A DNA stretch of 64,000 bases from Oscillospiraceae bacterium (GCA_017465665.1 JAFTVU010000015.1:1-64000), one strand, 5' to 3'. Positions 25,701 through 34,783 are shown, counted from the first letter of the stretch. The notes: generated by a model from the sequence alone, not told the origin. A program made the numbers and translations.

Positions 25701-27110
25701 GAATTCCTCAACGATCTCCATATTACGGAGCTTTACAGCGCCTATCTCAGTAATTCGCTCAGTCTCCTTACTGAGACCTGTTGTCTCGATATCGAAAATG
25801 ATGATATCATCGTTGACAGAACGATCATTACATCCTGAAACAAGCGCTCCGCTGTCGTTTACAAAATACGCTTCCATACCGTAGATGACTTTCATCTCTC
25901 CGCCATCCTTGCGTATCTTCTCAACGGTGTTCATAGCTTCGGGATATGCCTGCACGTTGCCGTGATCTGTAATGGCAACAGCCTTATGTCCCCATGCAAA
26001 TGCCTGCTTAACAAGGTCGCCTGCAGGAGTAAGAGCATCCATATCAGACATATTTGTATGCATGTGCAGCTCAACGCGCTTTTCCTCTGCGTTGTCCTTT
26101 TTCTGCTTAAGCTTGAGACTGGCAATAGAATAGGGACGGATATTGAGCGTTTTTGCAAACGTATCAAATTCAAACTTACCTGTAAGGATGATTGCTTTAC
26201 CAGCTTTGATATTGCTCTTTATCACATCGCTGTTTTCAGTTGGTGTGATGATCTTGAGTATCTCAGATGATGTTTTATCGGAAAAATAAGCAGTAAAGAT
26301 AAAGGTATTTCCGTCACGGGAAGTTTTCTCGTCAGTCTTGAAAACCTCACCCCAGAGAGTGACCTCATCGCCCTCATTGAAGCTCTCAGACATACGCAGC
26401 GGTTCTTCGGAAATTCCCTTGCCATAGAAAAGCTGTGCCTTGCTCTCAAACTTGTCCGATTCAAAGGGGAGCATTATCTCCTTTGCTTCTGTAAGCACAG
26501 AGGGACGTCTTCCGCCGCCACCGCTTCGGGGTGCACCTCCGCTGTTTCCGCCCGAAAACTTGTTCTCGCCTGCCGATGGTGGAGGAGTAAGCGAGATAAC
26601 AGGCACGGGCACAGACTGCTCAGCTGCAAGGACCTGCTCGATATCGAGCTCCGCAGTGCCTGTGAATACAACAGTTATACCAAGTCCGAAGAAACCACGG
26701 ACGTATTTTTCTATCTTCTTGTCTATCTCCATGCCAAGCAGGATATCTCTGCCGCCGCTTGTAAGAGAAATTTCGTATGTACTGCCGTCATCAGTTATCT
26801 CGCAGCCGTCGAGATATCCGTTGACTGCGGCAAATTTCGATTTCAGCAACGCGATTATTTCTATCAGATAATCCGCAGTAAACAGAGAACTGTGGTACTT
26901 AGGGAACACTGATACCTCGGTGCCGTCAAGCGCAGCTGAAAGCTGTTCTCCCAGCGCGATAAGCTCAGACGCAGGAACGAGCTCATCAAGCTCCACGTTC
27001 ATCATCAGAGTATTCTTGCTCTCTGTATAAACTATCTTCAATACTCTGCCGTCAGCTACAGACTGAGGCAGCGTCAGTGTATCAAAAAGCTCACTGATCT
27101 TAGCAGACAT
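22749..27110 (-). CDS. polC: DNA polymerase III alpha subunit, Gram-positive PolC type
   Basis: Main replicative polymerase of Firmicutes, with built-in proofreading. 1453 residues, normal length. Order: N-terminal domain (1-170), a Gly/Ser/Pro-rich linker (about 173-203), OB fold (about 245-330), PHP domain start LHMHTNMSDMDA (His349, His351), DnaQ-type exonuclease DIETTGLS (Asp440, Glu442) inserted in the PHP domain, zinc-binding CPKC...CPHC, and the polymerase core with PDIDLNFSGEVQG. It follows ispG by 19 bases in the conserved uppS-cdsA-dxr-rseP-ispG-polC order. No clear terminator follows; the his promoter begins 62 bases on. Confidence 0.98.
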   Translation of the reverse strand: MSAKISELFDTLTLPQSVADGRVLKIVYTESKNTLMMNVELDELVPASELIALGEQLSAALDGTEVSVFPKYHSSLFTADYLIEIIALLKSKFAAVNGYLDGCEITDDGSTYEISLTSGGRDILLGMEIDKKIEKYVRGFFGLGITVVFTGTAELDIEQVLAAEQSVPVPVISLTPPPSAGENKFSGGNSGGAPRSGGGGRRPSVLTEAKEIMLPFESDKFESKAQLFYGKGISEEPLRMSESFNEGDEVTLWGEVFKTDEKTSRDGNTFIFTAYFSDKTSSEILKIITPTENSDVIKSNIKAGKAIILTGKFEFDTFAKTLNIRPYSIASLKLKQKKDNAEEKRVELHMHTNMSDMDALTPAGDLVKQAFAWGHKAVAITDHGNVQAYPEAMNTVEKIRKDGGEMKVIYGMEAYFVNDSGALVSGCNDRSVNDDIIIFDIETTGLSKETERITEIGAVKLRNMEIVEEFQTFVDPEKEIPFNITELTGITNDMVADAPSEKQALEEFIRFAGDAVLVAHNADFDTGFIRIACERQGIDYDIRYIDTLALCRAALPHLKKHKLDIVAKEYKLGDFNHHRAIDDAKMLAAIYQRLIADAGKGRTLEKLGDLNSILGNVDVKKLPTYHMIILVKNKAGLKNLYKLVSFSNLNYFYKKPRVPLSELKKHREGLIIGSACEAGELFRAILDGKPESQIEEIASIYDYLEIQPIGNNAFLTREGIVPDDEGLRELNRKIVRLGEKLNKPVVATCDVHFKNAEDSVFRTILQAGLGFKDADNQAPLYFRTTDEMLAEFQYLGAEKAKEVVITNTNMIADMVDDDIRPIPKGTYTPSIEGAEQELQDLCWTRAMNWYGYNDEIPEIVSARLKKELDAIIKYGFSVLYMIAQKLVKYSEDNGYLVGSRGSVGSSFVAIMSGISEVNPLAPHYRCPKCRYNEFVTDGSVGSGFDLPQKNCPHCDIDMIRDGHDIPFETFLGFKGDKAPDIDLNFSGEVQGKVHRYTEELFGKDHVFKAGTISAVQEKTAFGFVKKYCEERGITYNNAEMERLSVGCTGVKRTTSQHPGGMVVVPNEFEVYDFTAVQHPADKTESDMITTHFDFHALHDTILKLDELGHDVPTLYKHLEDMTGMKIADVSTTDRDIYDLFVSVSPLGITADDLGVPCGTLGIPEFGTPFAMQMLQDAQPKNFSDLLQISGLSHGTDVWLGNAQDLIKNGTCTISEVIGTRDNIMVYLMHKGVEPGLAFKIMEITRKGNAMKLFDDTIYQAFKDNNVPEWYVESCKKIKYMFPKAHAAAYVTAAVKLCWFKINRPCEFYAATLTKHTENIEVETVLKGQGAVKARIKEIQSMQKPTAKEEGIADALMLVNEMMLRGIGVLPVDVKKSNATTYVVEDGKLRLPFLAIQGCGENAAIRLKEVINNGDYICVDDIQKQSGINSSVMEKLTEMGVFADIPQSAQMSLF

Positions 27111-27129
27111 TTAAAACATCCTTCCAAAT

Positions 27130-28164
27130 TTATAATAATTCTATCTCTTTTTTTAGTTCATTTAAAAGTTCGGCTTCAGCGACCTTGCGAAGTATCTCAC
27201 CTTTACGGAAGATAAGACCTACTCCGTCACCGCCTGCAACACCGATATCGGCTTCCCTTGCTTCGCCCGGGCCATTGACAGCGCAGCCCATTACCGCTAC
27301 CTTTATATCCTTGTCGATGCCTCTGCACAGATCTTCAACCTGCTGTGCAAGTCCGATAAGATCTATTTTTGTGCGGCCGCAGGTTGGGCATGAGACTATC
27401 TCCACGCCGCCTCCGATACCGCAGGCTCTGAGGATATCCTTAGCGGCATAAACCTCACGCACAGGATCGGCGGTAAGCGAAACACGGATAGTATCTCCGA
27501 TTCCGTCGCACAGCAGCGAACCGATTCCGACAGAGGATTTTATAACCCCCATGCGCTCTGTACCTGCTTCGGTAACACCGAGATGGAGCGGATAATCAAA
27601 GCGCTGTGCAAAAAGTCTGTACGCGGATATCATAAGCTTTACATCTGAGGATTTTATGCTGACTACGATATCATCAAAATCAAGCTCCTCTAGGATACGG
27701 ATATGTCGCTCAGCGCTCTCAACGAGGGCTTCTGCGGTGGGAGAGCCGTATTTAGTGAGCAGCTCCTTTTCAAGCGAACCGCTGTTTACTCCGATCCTGA
27801 TAGGCACTTTATGAGCCTTGCAGCTATCTACAACAGCCTTTACCTTATCAGCCGAGCCGATATTACCGGGGTTTATCCTGACCTTGTCAACGCCTGCTTC
27901 CACTGCTGCCACAGCTATCTTATAGTCGAAGTGGATGTCAGCTACAAGAGGAATGCTTACAGCGGACTTTATAGCAGGTATCAGCCGTACATCTTCAATA
28001 GTCGGAACAGCGGCGCGGATTATCTCACAGCCTGCCTTTTCAAGCTGAACTGCCTGTCGGACATTTCCGTCAACATCTGACGCAGGAATATTCAGCATTG
28101 ATTGTATATATATCTTTCCGCCGCCGAGCTTCAGCCCTGCGACATCAACTATCTTCTTACTCAA
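27130..28164 (-). CDS. ispG: 4-hydroxy-3-methylbut-2-enyl diphosphate synthase (flavodoxin/ferredoxin)
   Basis: Iron-sulfur enzyme of the MEP isoprenoid pathway, converting MEcPP to HMBPP. 344 residues, the short bacterial type. The [4Fe-4S] ligands are in SCPTCGRTKIDL (about 263-274) and VMGCAVNGPGEA (about 297-308). The start is TTG at 28164, preceded by GGGAGGTTAAA, which overlaps the rseP stop; only one base separates the two genes. Confidence 0.96.
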   Translation of the reverse strand: MSKKIVDVAGLKLGGGKIYIQSMLNIPASDVDGNVRQAVQLEKAGCEIIRAAVPTIEDVRLIPAIKSAVSIPLVADIHFDYKIAVAAVEAGVDKVRINPGNIGSADKVKAVVDSCKAHKVPIRIGVNSGSLEKELLTKYGSPTAEALVESAERHIRILEELDFDDIVVSIKSSDVKLMISAYRLFAQRFDYPLHLGVTEAGTERMGVIKSSVGIGSLLCDGIGDTIRVSLTADPVREVYAAKDILRACGIGGGVEIVSCPTCGRTKIDLIGLAQQVEDLCRGIDKDIKVAVMGCAVNGPGEAREADIGVAGGDGVGLIFRKGEILRKVAEAELLNELKKEIELL

Positions 28165-28165
28165 T

Positions 28166-29206
28166 TTAACCTCCCGTTACCAGACGAGCAATATCGTTAA
28201 AGGTAACTACAAGCATTAATAGCATAAGCAGTGCAAAGCCTGCAAAGTGCACCATACCCTCGACCTCGGGCTTGACAGGCTTTCTGCGTATCGCCTCGAT
28301 GATGAGGAAAACAAAACGGCAGCCATCAAGCGCAGGAATAGGCAGCAGATTGAAAACTCCGACATTTATCGTAATGAGCGATACAACGCTGAAAAATATC
28401 GACCAGTCATAAGAAACGCTCTGGGATACCACCTGAACAACTCCGACAGGACCTGAAAGGTCATTTATGCCGTACCTGCCGCGCAGCATATCAAACAACG
28501 TCATGATGATAAGTCTACCTGTGGAGCAGGATTCACGGAAGCTCTCAGAAACCATATTTACGAATGTCTTTTCCATGGGAAGCACGGTGAAATCAAAGTA
28601 TATCGAGCTTGTGCCATCCTCGTTCTGCTTTGTAGAGAAAACGACATCATCAAGAACGACCTTTTCGCCGTTACGCTGCACAGTAAAATCAAAAATAAGA
28701 TCGCCGTCTGCATTCTTATCAGTGCCGCTCTGCAGCTTATAGATGATATCACTTGATGTGAATATGGGCAGACCGTCTATCTTTGTTATCTTATCGCCAA
28801 CCATCAGCTGCTGACTGCTTACAGATTGATCTCTGAAGCTGCTGACAGTGGTAGTGGCGATATTTTCAGTTACTCCGAGGGAGATCATTACAACAAAGAA
28901 GCCCAGTACAAGATTCATGACAGCGCCTGCAACAATAACGATCATGCGCTGCCATATAGGCTTGCGGTTGAACGCGCGTGGATTATCGCTTGTGCCATCC
29001 TCGCCCTCCATGGAAACAGAGCCGCCTATAGGCAGAAGACGGATAACATAAGAAGTCTCCTTTCCCTGCTTACGGAAGATAACAGGTCCCATGCCGAGAG
29101 CAAACTCGTTAACCTGAATACCGCACAGCTTTGCGGCAGTGAAATGTCCAAGCTCATGAATGATTATGATGACACAAAAGACGAGAATAGCGATAACAAT
29201 AGTCAT
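28166..29206 (-). CDS. rseP: RIP metalloprotease RseP (site-2 protease)
   Basis: Membrane zinc protease (M50) that cuts anti-sigma factors and signal peptides within the membrane; RasP in Bacillus. 346 residues. HELGHFTAAKLCG (His17, Glu18) in the first membrane helix and the C-terminal NLLPIPALDG (Asp ligand) are intact. One PDZ domain lies at about 115-200, between membrane helices (IVVAGAVMNLVLGFFVVMI near 91-109). The ATG overlaps the dxr stop by one base and has GGAGG. Could process the anti-sigma factor encoded at 35886. Confidence 0.95.
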   Translation of the reverse strand: MTIVIAILVFCVIIIIHELGHFTAAKLCGIQVNEFALGMGPVIFRKQGKETSYVIRLLPIGGSVSMEGEDGTSDNPRAFNRKPIWQRMIVIVAGAVMNLVLGFFVVMISLGVTENIATTTVSSFRDQSVSSQQLMVGDKITKIDGLPIFTSSDIIYKLQSGTDKNADGDLIFDFTVQRNGEKVVLDDVVFSTKQNEDGTSSIYFDFTVLPMEKTFVNMVSESFRESCSTGRLIIMTLFDMLRGRYGINDLSGPVGVVQVVSQSVSYDWSIFFSVVSLITINVGVFNLLPIPALDGCRFVFLIIEAIRRKPVKPEVEGMVHFAGFALLMLLMLVVTFNDIARLVTGG

Positions 29207-30351
29207 TAATGACCTCCGAATTTAGTATAGACATACTCCTCTGCAGCACGCTGAGTAGAAAGGATGTCTTCAAGATCTGGCGAAGCAATGTAAGGAATAT
29301 CAGCAAGCGCCTGTGTGACAGCTTCACCGATATCAAGAAAGCGTATCTTATCAGAAAGGAACAGTGCAACGGCTGCTTCATTTGCGCTGTTTACGATACA
29401 AGGAGCATTGCCATCCATTGCAATAGCTTTTTTTGCTGCAGCAAGGCAAGTAAATGTATCCTCATCCGCACGGTCGAATGTAAGAGTAGCGACATCGAAC
29501 AAAGAAAGCTTCTTTGCAGGACACGGCAGACGCTGCGGATAAGTAAGTGCAAGCTGGATCGGGATACGCATATCCGCAGAACCAAGCTGGGCTATAACAG
29601 CGCCGTCCTCAAACTCCACAGCAGAGTGAATGATACTCTGACGATGCACAACGATCTCGATCTGCTCGGGGCGCACATCAAACAGACGTACAGCTTCGAT
29701 AAGCTCCAGACCTTTATTCATAAGAGTTGCGCTGTCGATAGTTATCTTTGCGCCCATCGACCAGTTAGGATGAGCCAGTGCCTGCTCACGAGTGACATTT
29801 TCAAGATCTGAACGTGTCTTACCAAAAAAAGGACCACCCGAAGCAGTAAGAAGTATCTTTTCAATACGATTATCCCCTGCACCCATAAGGCACTGGAATA
29901 TGGCGGAATGCTCACTGTCTATCGGAAGCAGCCTTGCGTTGTTCTTCCTGATACATTCTGTAACAAGAGAGCCACCTGCAACCAGTGTTTCCTTATTAGC
30001 AAGTGCAATTGTACGACCGACAGAAGCTGCTGCTAAAGTCGGACGCAGTCCAACCATGCCAACCACTGAGTTCACAACAGTATCGCATGGAAGCTGTGCA
30101 AGCTCGCATAAGCCGTCTAAACCGCACAGCACCTTGATGTCAGTATCGGAAAGGCGGGTCTTTATATCCAAAAAGCACCGCTCATCCCTTACACATACAT
30201 ATTCGGGCTTAAACTCACGCGCCTGCTTCTCTAAAAGCTCGACACTGGAATTGGCGGACAGAGCCTTTACTTTTATACTATGCGTACGGCAGACATCTAA
30301 TGTCTGTGTGCCTATTGAACCTGTAGAACCAAGTAAAACTATCTCTTTCAT
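29206..30351 (-). CDS. dxr: 1-deoxy-D-xylulose 5-phosphate reductoisomerase
   Basis: NADPH-dependent second step of the MEP pathway. 381 residues from ATG 30351 (MKEIVLLGSTGSIG); an in-frame extension to 30384 does not match the family. Seen: NADPH loop GSTGSIGTQTLD, NKETLVAGG, catalytic loop TASGGPFFG (about 190), and HPNWSMGAKITIDSATLMNK with the metal Glu just after. Upstream spacer of about 98 bases contains a CCCATTC/GGATGGG hairpin. Confidence 0.96.
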   Translation of the reverse strand: MKEIVLLGSTGSIGTQTLDVCRTHSIKVKALSANSSVELLEKQAREFKPEYVCVRDERCFLDIKTRLSDTDIKVLCGLDGLCELAQLPCDTVVNSVVGMVGLRPTLAAASVGRTIALANKETLVAGGSLVTECIRKNNARLLPIDSEHSAIFQCLMGAGDNRIEKILLTASGGPFFGKTRSDLENVTREQALAHPNWSMGAKITIDSATLMNKGLELIEAVRLFDVRPEQIEIVVHRQSIIHSAVEFEDGAVIAQLGSADMRIPIQLALTYPQRLPCPAKKLSLFDVATLTFDRADEDTFTCLAAAKKAIAMDGNAPCIVNSANEAAVALFLSDKIRFLDIGEAVTQALADIPYIASPDLEDILSTQRAAEEYVYTKFGGH

Positions 30352-30449
30352 AACTATCTCTTTAACAAAACCACCCATCCACAAAAGTGAATGGGCAGAT
30401 GATCACCCACGCATATCCCTACTGCTAAGTATCAGCAAAGCAGAAAGAT

Positions 30450-31286
30450 TTATGCAATAGTGGGGCTGAAAAACTGACAGATAAGGTATATAAAGGGGGC
30501 AACAAAGATCACACTGTCAAATCGATCAAGTACTCCTCCGTGGCCGGGGAATATATTGCCGAAATCCTTTACACCAAACTCACGTTTGATAACGGAAGCG
30601 GAAAGATCTCCCAGAACGCCGAATACCGACGCCGCCATTCCGACGATTATAACTACAGGGTAATTTATACGAATATCGTCAAAAACAAGGAAATCAAAAA
30701 TAAGACCTGTTATCGCCATTACAACGCCAACGGTAACAATGCCGCCGATGAAGCCCTCAACCGTCTTTTTAGGGCTAATTTCGGGACAAAGCTTGTGCTT
30801 TCCCATAAAAGTTCCTACGAAATAAGCTCCCGAATCACCGAACCAAGCAGCAAAAAGCAGATACAGGATAAGGAACACCCTCAATCCTCTGTTATCAGGA
30901 TCACCCGAATACATGAACAGTATAACACAGCTGAGAGCAGCAGGGATCATAAGCGCCGCAGCACCACACATTGCGAGATGTTCAAACTTGATACGCTTAT
31001 GCTTTGTCAACATTACACCAAACAGTGCAGCTATAAAAACAAAAAGCGCGATCGGGATAAACCGAAACAGCCCGAAGATAAGTACGACAGGTACAGCAGC
31101 CGAGTATATCATACACAGTGCTGTAAGCAGCTTATACTGCCTGCAATTGACCGCACCGATAAGCTCCCACACGGCAACAACGCTGAAAAACACAGCAACT
31201 ACAGCCCAAAGCCATTTTTGATCGATAATGATAAAGCTTACACCGACAAGTATGGCGATAAAAGCTGTAATTAAACGTTTAACCAT
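30450..31286 (-). CDS. cdsA: Phosphatidate cytidylyltransferase
   Basis: Integral membrane enzyme making CDP-diacylglycerol for phospholipid synthesis. 278 residues with about eight hydrophobic segments from the N-terminus (AFIAILVGVSFIII) onward. The C-terminal signature SVIKREFGVKDFGNIFPGHG followed by GVLDRFDS (about 225-250) is unmistakable. Start ATG follows GAGAGGACCCATT, 17 bases after uppS. Confidence 0.95.
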   Translation of the reverse strand: MVKRLITAFIAILVGVSFIIIDQKWLWAVVAVFFSVVAVWELIGAVNCRQYKLLTALCMIYSAAVPVVLIFGLFRFIPIALFVFIAALFGVMLTKHKRIKFEHLAMCGAAALMIPAALSCVILFMYSGDPDNRGLRVFLILYLLFAAWFGDSGAYFVGTFMGKHKLCPEISPKKTVEGFIGGIVTVGVVMAITGLIFDFLVFDDIRINYPVVIIVGMAASVFGVLGDLSASVIKREFGVKDFGNIFPGHGGVLDRFDSVIFVAPFIYLICQFFSPTIA

Positions 31287-31303
31287 AATGGGTCCTCTCT
31301 ACC

Positions 31304-32008
31304 TTAAATACCGCCGTATCTGCGGTTACGCGAAGCAAACTGCTCCAATGCGTATTCAAGGTCTTTTTTTGTGAAATCAGGCCACAGTACATCCATGAAT
31401 ACAAATTCTGCGTATGCCGCCTGCCAGATCAGAAAATTCGATAACCGCTGCTCTCCGCTGGGACGGATGACCAGATCAAGTGGTGGCATTTCCGATGTAT
31501 AAAGACGCTTGTCGATAAGCTCCTCAGTTATATCATCGGGAACGAGCGCACCAGCCGCGATAAGCTCACCAAGCTCGCGCATTGCCTTGACCAGCTCTGC
31601 CCTTCCGCCGTAATTAAGAGCGATAGAAACAATAAAACCGTCGTTGGCACAGGAGTCATTCTGTATCTCCTCAAGATCTGCCTGTATATCCTCCGCAAAG
31701 CGGCTGATATCACCAATAATGATGATACGGACATTCTCTCTTGCTGCCTCCCGTATATCCTTGATATACTGACGAAGCAGATTCATGATACCCTCGACTT
31801 CTTCTGCTGGACGTTTCCAGTTTTCTGTAGAAAAAGCATAGAAAGTGGCGCATTTTACGCCAAGCTCACGGCACCAGCTGATAGTTTTTTTAAATACTGC
31901 AGCACCCTGTTTATGCCCCATGTTACGCGGCAGACCACGCTTTTTTGCCCATCTGCCGTTGCCGTCCATGATAATGCCAACGTGCTGCGGAATGATCTTG
32001 TCCTCCAT
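31304..32008 (-). CDS. uppS: Undecaprenyl diphosphate synthase (isoprenyl transferase)
   Basis: cis-Prenyltransferase that builds the C55 carrier for peptidoglycan. 234 residues. The active-site opening IIMDGNGRWAKKRGLPRNMG (residues 13-32, catalytic Asp15) and C-terminal PLDLVIRPSGEQRLSNF (about 177-193) are typical. ATG overlaps the frr stop as TGATG. Confidence 0.97.
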   Translation of the reverse strand: MEDKIIPQHVGIIMDGNGRWAKKRGLPRNMGHKQGAAVFKKTISWCRELGVKCATFYAFSTENWKRPAEEVEGIMNLLRQYIKDIREAARENVRIIIIGDISRFAEDIQADLEEIQNDSCANDGFIVSIALNYGGRAELVKAMRELGELIAAGALVPDDITEELIDKRLYTSEMPPLDLVIRPSGEQRLSNFLIWQAAYAEFVFMDVLWPDFTKKDLEYALEQFASRNRRYGGI

Positions 32009-32562
32009 CAGATGGACATGATCTCCTTCTCCTTTGCTGCACCTACCTTATCGATCTCCTCGATAAACTTATCGGTCAGCTTCTGGATATTCTTCTCGCC
32101 GTCCTTCTGATCATCCTCTGTGATCTCGTTAGCCTTCTTCTTTGCCTTGAGCTTATCAAGTGCGTCACGGCGAACGTTACGGACAGCTACCTTTCCATCC
32201 TCGCAGTTCTTGCTTACGAGCTTGCTGAGCTCCTTTCTGCGCTCCTCTGTGAGCTGAGGGAATACGATCCTGAGGCAGCGACCGTCATTAGTGGGGTTGA
32301 TACCCAGATCACTCGCCTGAATAGCCTTTTCAATGCTCTTGAGGGATGTAGCGTCATAAGGAGTTACAACGAGGATGCGAGCTTCAGCAACAGAAATGGA
32401 AGCCATCTGGTTTACAGGTGTTTCTGTTCCGTAGTACTCAACAGTAATTCTGTCAAGCACGCGGGGATCAGCTCTGCCTGCACGGATGGTATTAAGCTCG
32501 TTCTCAAGCGCTGTGATGCACTTGCCCATTCTTTCCTTGGTGTTATCCATTAACTCTTTCAT
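32008..32562 (-). CDS. frr: Ribosome recycling factor
   Basis: Splits post-termination ribosomes with EF-G. 184 residues, the family's usual 185. LNTIRAGRADPRVLD (about 24-38) and RICFPQLTEERRKEL-type region (here RIVFPQLTEERRKEL, about 103-117) are conserved. Start follows CGGAGCTACTT, 39 bases after pyrH. Confidence 0.98.
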   Translation of the reverse strand: MKELMDNTKERMGKCITALENELNTIRAGRADPRVLDRITVEYYGTETPVNQMASISVAEARILVVTPYDATSLKSIEKAIQASDLGINPTNDGRCLRIVFPQLTEERRKELSKLVSKNCEDGKVAVRNVRRDALDKLKAKKKANEITEDDQKDGEKNIQKLTDKFIEEIDKVGAAKEKEIMSI

Positions 32563-32601
32563 AAGTAGCTCCGTTCTGCCGTGGTACGGCGATGTAATAA
32601 A

Positions 32602-33330
32602 TCAGTTCTTATGCTTGGTTACAAGTGTTCCTACAGGCTCACCCATAACTGCGTCCAGAATATTATCGGGACGATTAAGATCAAATACGATGATAGGAAT
32701 ATTATTTTCAGTACAGATTGCGGCAGCGGCGCTGTCCATTACCTGCAGCTTCTTTACAAGAATATCGTGATGTGTGATAACATCATACTTTACTGCATCG
32801 GGGAACTTCTTGGGATCCTTATCGTAGATACCATCTACCATAGTAGCCTTAAGCAGCATATCAACCCCGAGCTCAGCCGCACGAAGCGCAGCCGCACTGT
32901 CTGTTGAGAAGAAAGGATTACCTGTGCCGCAACCGAAGATAACTACTCTGCCCTTTTCAAGGTGGCGGATAGCCTTACCGAGTATGAAAGGCTCAGCTAC
33001 CTGCTGCATAGTGATAGCTGTCTGAACACGGACAACGCAGCCAAGGCTCTCAAGGATATCAGCAACCGCAAGGGCATTCATAGCTGTTGCTAGCATACCG
33101 ATGTGATCTGCTCTGGCTCTGTCCATGCTGGGGCTGCTTCTGCCGCGCCAGAAGTTACCGCCGCCGACTACGATACCGATCTCACAGCCTGCGTCTACGC
33201 ACTTCTTGATGCTTGCACAGATGTTTTCAATGGTGGGAATATCAAGACCGATCTTGTTGTCTCCTGCGAGAGCCTCACCGCTCAGCTTCAGAAGAACTCT
33301 TTTATACTTTGGTGTTACTGCTTCAGCCAT
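32602..33330 (-). CDS. pyrH: UMP kinase
   Basis: Hexameric bacterial UMP kinase of the amino acid kinase fold; makes UDP for RNA and envelope precursors. 242 residues from ATG 33330, chosen because GGGAGG lies nine bases upstream. Seen: RVLLKLSGEALAG (about 10-22), IVVGGGNFWRG, GTGNPFFSTDSAAALRA (about 140-156). In most Firmicutes rpsB-tsf precede pyrH; here homoserine dehydrogenase does. Confidence 0.97.
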   Translation of the reverse strand: MAEAVTPKYKRVLLKLSGEALAGDNKIGLDIPTIENICASIKKCVDAGCEIGIVVGGGNFWRGRSSPSMDRARADHIGMLATAMNALAVADILESLGCVVRVQTAITMQQVAEPFILGKAIRHLEKGRVVIFGCGTGNPFFSTDSAAALRAAELGVDMLLKATMVDGIYDKDPKKFPDAVKYDVITHHDILVKKLQVMDSAAAAICTENNIPIIVFDLNRPDNILDAVMGEPVGTLVTKHKN

Positions 33331-33344
33331 GTCTTTACCTCCCA

Positions 33345-34586
33345 TCAATAGTCCAGAGCGCGGATCCTGCCGAGCACCTCTCCGTGAGCGGAGAGCTTTT
33401 CAAGAGCTGCATTTACGCTGTTCTCGTCCATAACGTCGGCAATGAAAGCAAGCTCGTTATCGGGCATATTGTTTCTGGAAAGGTACTCTACACCGCTGAA
33501 CTCTGCCTTGATAACTGCCTCTGCGGCAGCCTTATCGGTAGCTGCAAAGCGGATGTAGTTTGCACAGCTGAACTTATCAAAGCTGCGGACGAATGTCTGC
33601 TCGCTGTCTTTCCATGTAAGGGAGATACTTGTATTCTGATGCTTGGCAGCAGATACGATATCGGATACGACAGCACTTGCTGTGGGAAGCTTACCTGCGC
33701 CCTTACCGTAGAACACCACATCACCTGTAGCGTCACCGCGGACAAGGATAGCGTTAAATACATCGTTAACGCCTGCAAGCTGGCTTTCATCCCTGATAAC
33801 TGCAGGGAATACACCGATGGAGATCTCTCCGTTCTCTTCCCTCTTCGCACAGCCGATGAGCTTGATCTTGCAATCACAGCTGTCGCAGTAATTAACGTCC
33901 TCAAGAGTTACCTTTGTGATACCCTCAGTGTGGACATTTTCAGGATAAACATGCTTTCCGAAAGCAAGAGATGCAAGGATACAGATCTTACGGCAGGTAT
34001 CATGTCCGTCTACATCGGCAGAGGGATCACGCTCGGCATAGCCGAGATCCTGCGCGATCTTCAGAGCCTCGTCAAAGCCCATGCCATCGCGGATCATCTT
34101 CGTAAGGATAAAGTTTGTAGTACCGTTGAGGATACCTGCGATCTCATCGATCTCGTTAGCCTCAAGACAGGTATGGATAGGCTTGATTACAGGAATACCG
34201 CCGCCAACGCTCGCCTCAAAGAAGAAGTTTACATTCTTTTCCTTTGCAATAGCGAGAAGCTCAGCGCCCTTTGCTGCTACAAGCTCCTTATTAGAGGTCA
34301 CAACGCTCTTGCCTGCTTCAAGTGCAGACTTTACATAAGGATAGGAGAACTTCAGACCGCCGATGACCTCAGCGATAACAGTTACCTCGGGATCGTTCAG
34401 GATTATATCAAAATCCTTTACGAACTTATCCTTGTAGGGGCTGTCGTCAAAATCTCTGATATCCAGTATGTACTTGATATCAAGCTCCTGACCTGCTTTC
34501 TTTTCGAGGCTCTCCTTATTTTTGTAAAACACCTCTACAGTACCTGAGCCTACTACACCGTAGCCCAGTACAGCAATCTTTACCAT
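33345..34586 (-). CDS. hom: Homoserine dehydrogenase
   Basis: Reduces aspartate semialdehyde to homoserine for threonine and methionine. 413 residues from ATG 34586, behind AAAGGATG. NAD site GYGVVGSGTVEVF (residues 8-20), catalytic region IPVIKPIHTCLEANEI and NGTTNFILTKM (about 170), and a C-terminal ACT domain (LAFIADVMDENSVNAAL) for feedback by threonine. It has its own promoter and a leader of about 120 bases. pyrH follows after 14 bases, so pyrH and the downstream genes are probably co-transcribed with it. Confidence 0.96.
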   Translation of the reverse strand: MVKIAVLGYGVVGSGTVEVFYKNKESLEKKAGQELDIKYILDIRDFDDSPYKDKFVKDFDIILNDPEVTVIAEVIGGLKFSYPYVKSALEAGKSVVTSNKELVAAKGAELLAIAKEKNVNFFFEASVGGGIPVIKPIHTCLEANEIDEIAGILNGTTNFILTKMIRDGMGFDEALKIAQDLGYAERDPSADVDGHDTCRKICILASLAFGKHVYPENVHTEGITKVTLEDVNYCDSCDCKIKLIGCAKREENGEISIGVFPAVIRDESQLAGVNDVFNAILVRGDATGDVVFYGKGAGKLPTASAVVSDIVSAAKHQNTSISLTWKDSEQTFVRSFDKFSCANYIRFAATDKAAAEAVIKAEFSGVEYLSRNNMPDNELAFIADVMDENSVNAALEKLSAHGEVLGRIRALDY

Positions 34587-34716
34587 TTGAAAACATCCTT
34601 TCACGAGAACACCATGCGCTGCGTATCAAGTCCTATCACCCTGTAAATCAGCGCTCTGAGCGACCAAAAACGGCAGACGGGCACAATGCTCCCTTGTTCT
34701 ATTTATTATCCTATTT
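34587..34716 (-). promoter_or_regulatory. Untranslated leader of hom
   Basis: About 120 bases between the start point and the ATG, with short dyads (GGGAGCA/TGCCC, CGCTC/GAGCG) but no recognised riboswitch. The T-box motif AGGGTGG-ACCGCG is absent. A regulatory role in amino-acid control is possible but unsupported beyond length. Confidence 0.35.
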
Positions 34717-34745
34717 ATTATAGCACAATGCTACATATTTTTCAA
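34717..34745 (-). promoter_or_regulatory. Promoter of hom-pyrH transcription unit
   Basis: Minus strand: -35 TTGAAA (34745-34740), 17-base spacer, -10 TATAAT (34722-34717). It lies in the gap between the aldo-keto reductase gene and hom. Confidence 0.75.
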
Positions 34746-34783
34746 GTAGTTTTTTCCTGTGAAATGAAAATCTCAGAAATCTA

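Noticed and set aside
33213-34547. 444-codon open frame on the plus strand opposite hom
   Set aside because: Shadow of hom; cysteine- and leucine-rich nonsense protein, no ribosome binding site.
34587-34716. T-box or known riboswitch in the hom leader
   Set aside because: No AGGGTGG-type T-box sequence, no SAM or lysine riboswitch core recognised.
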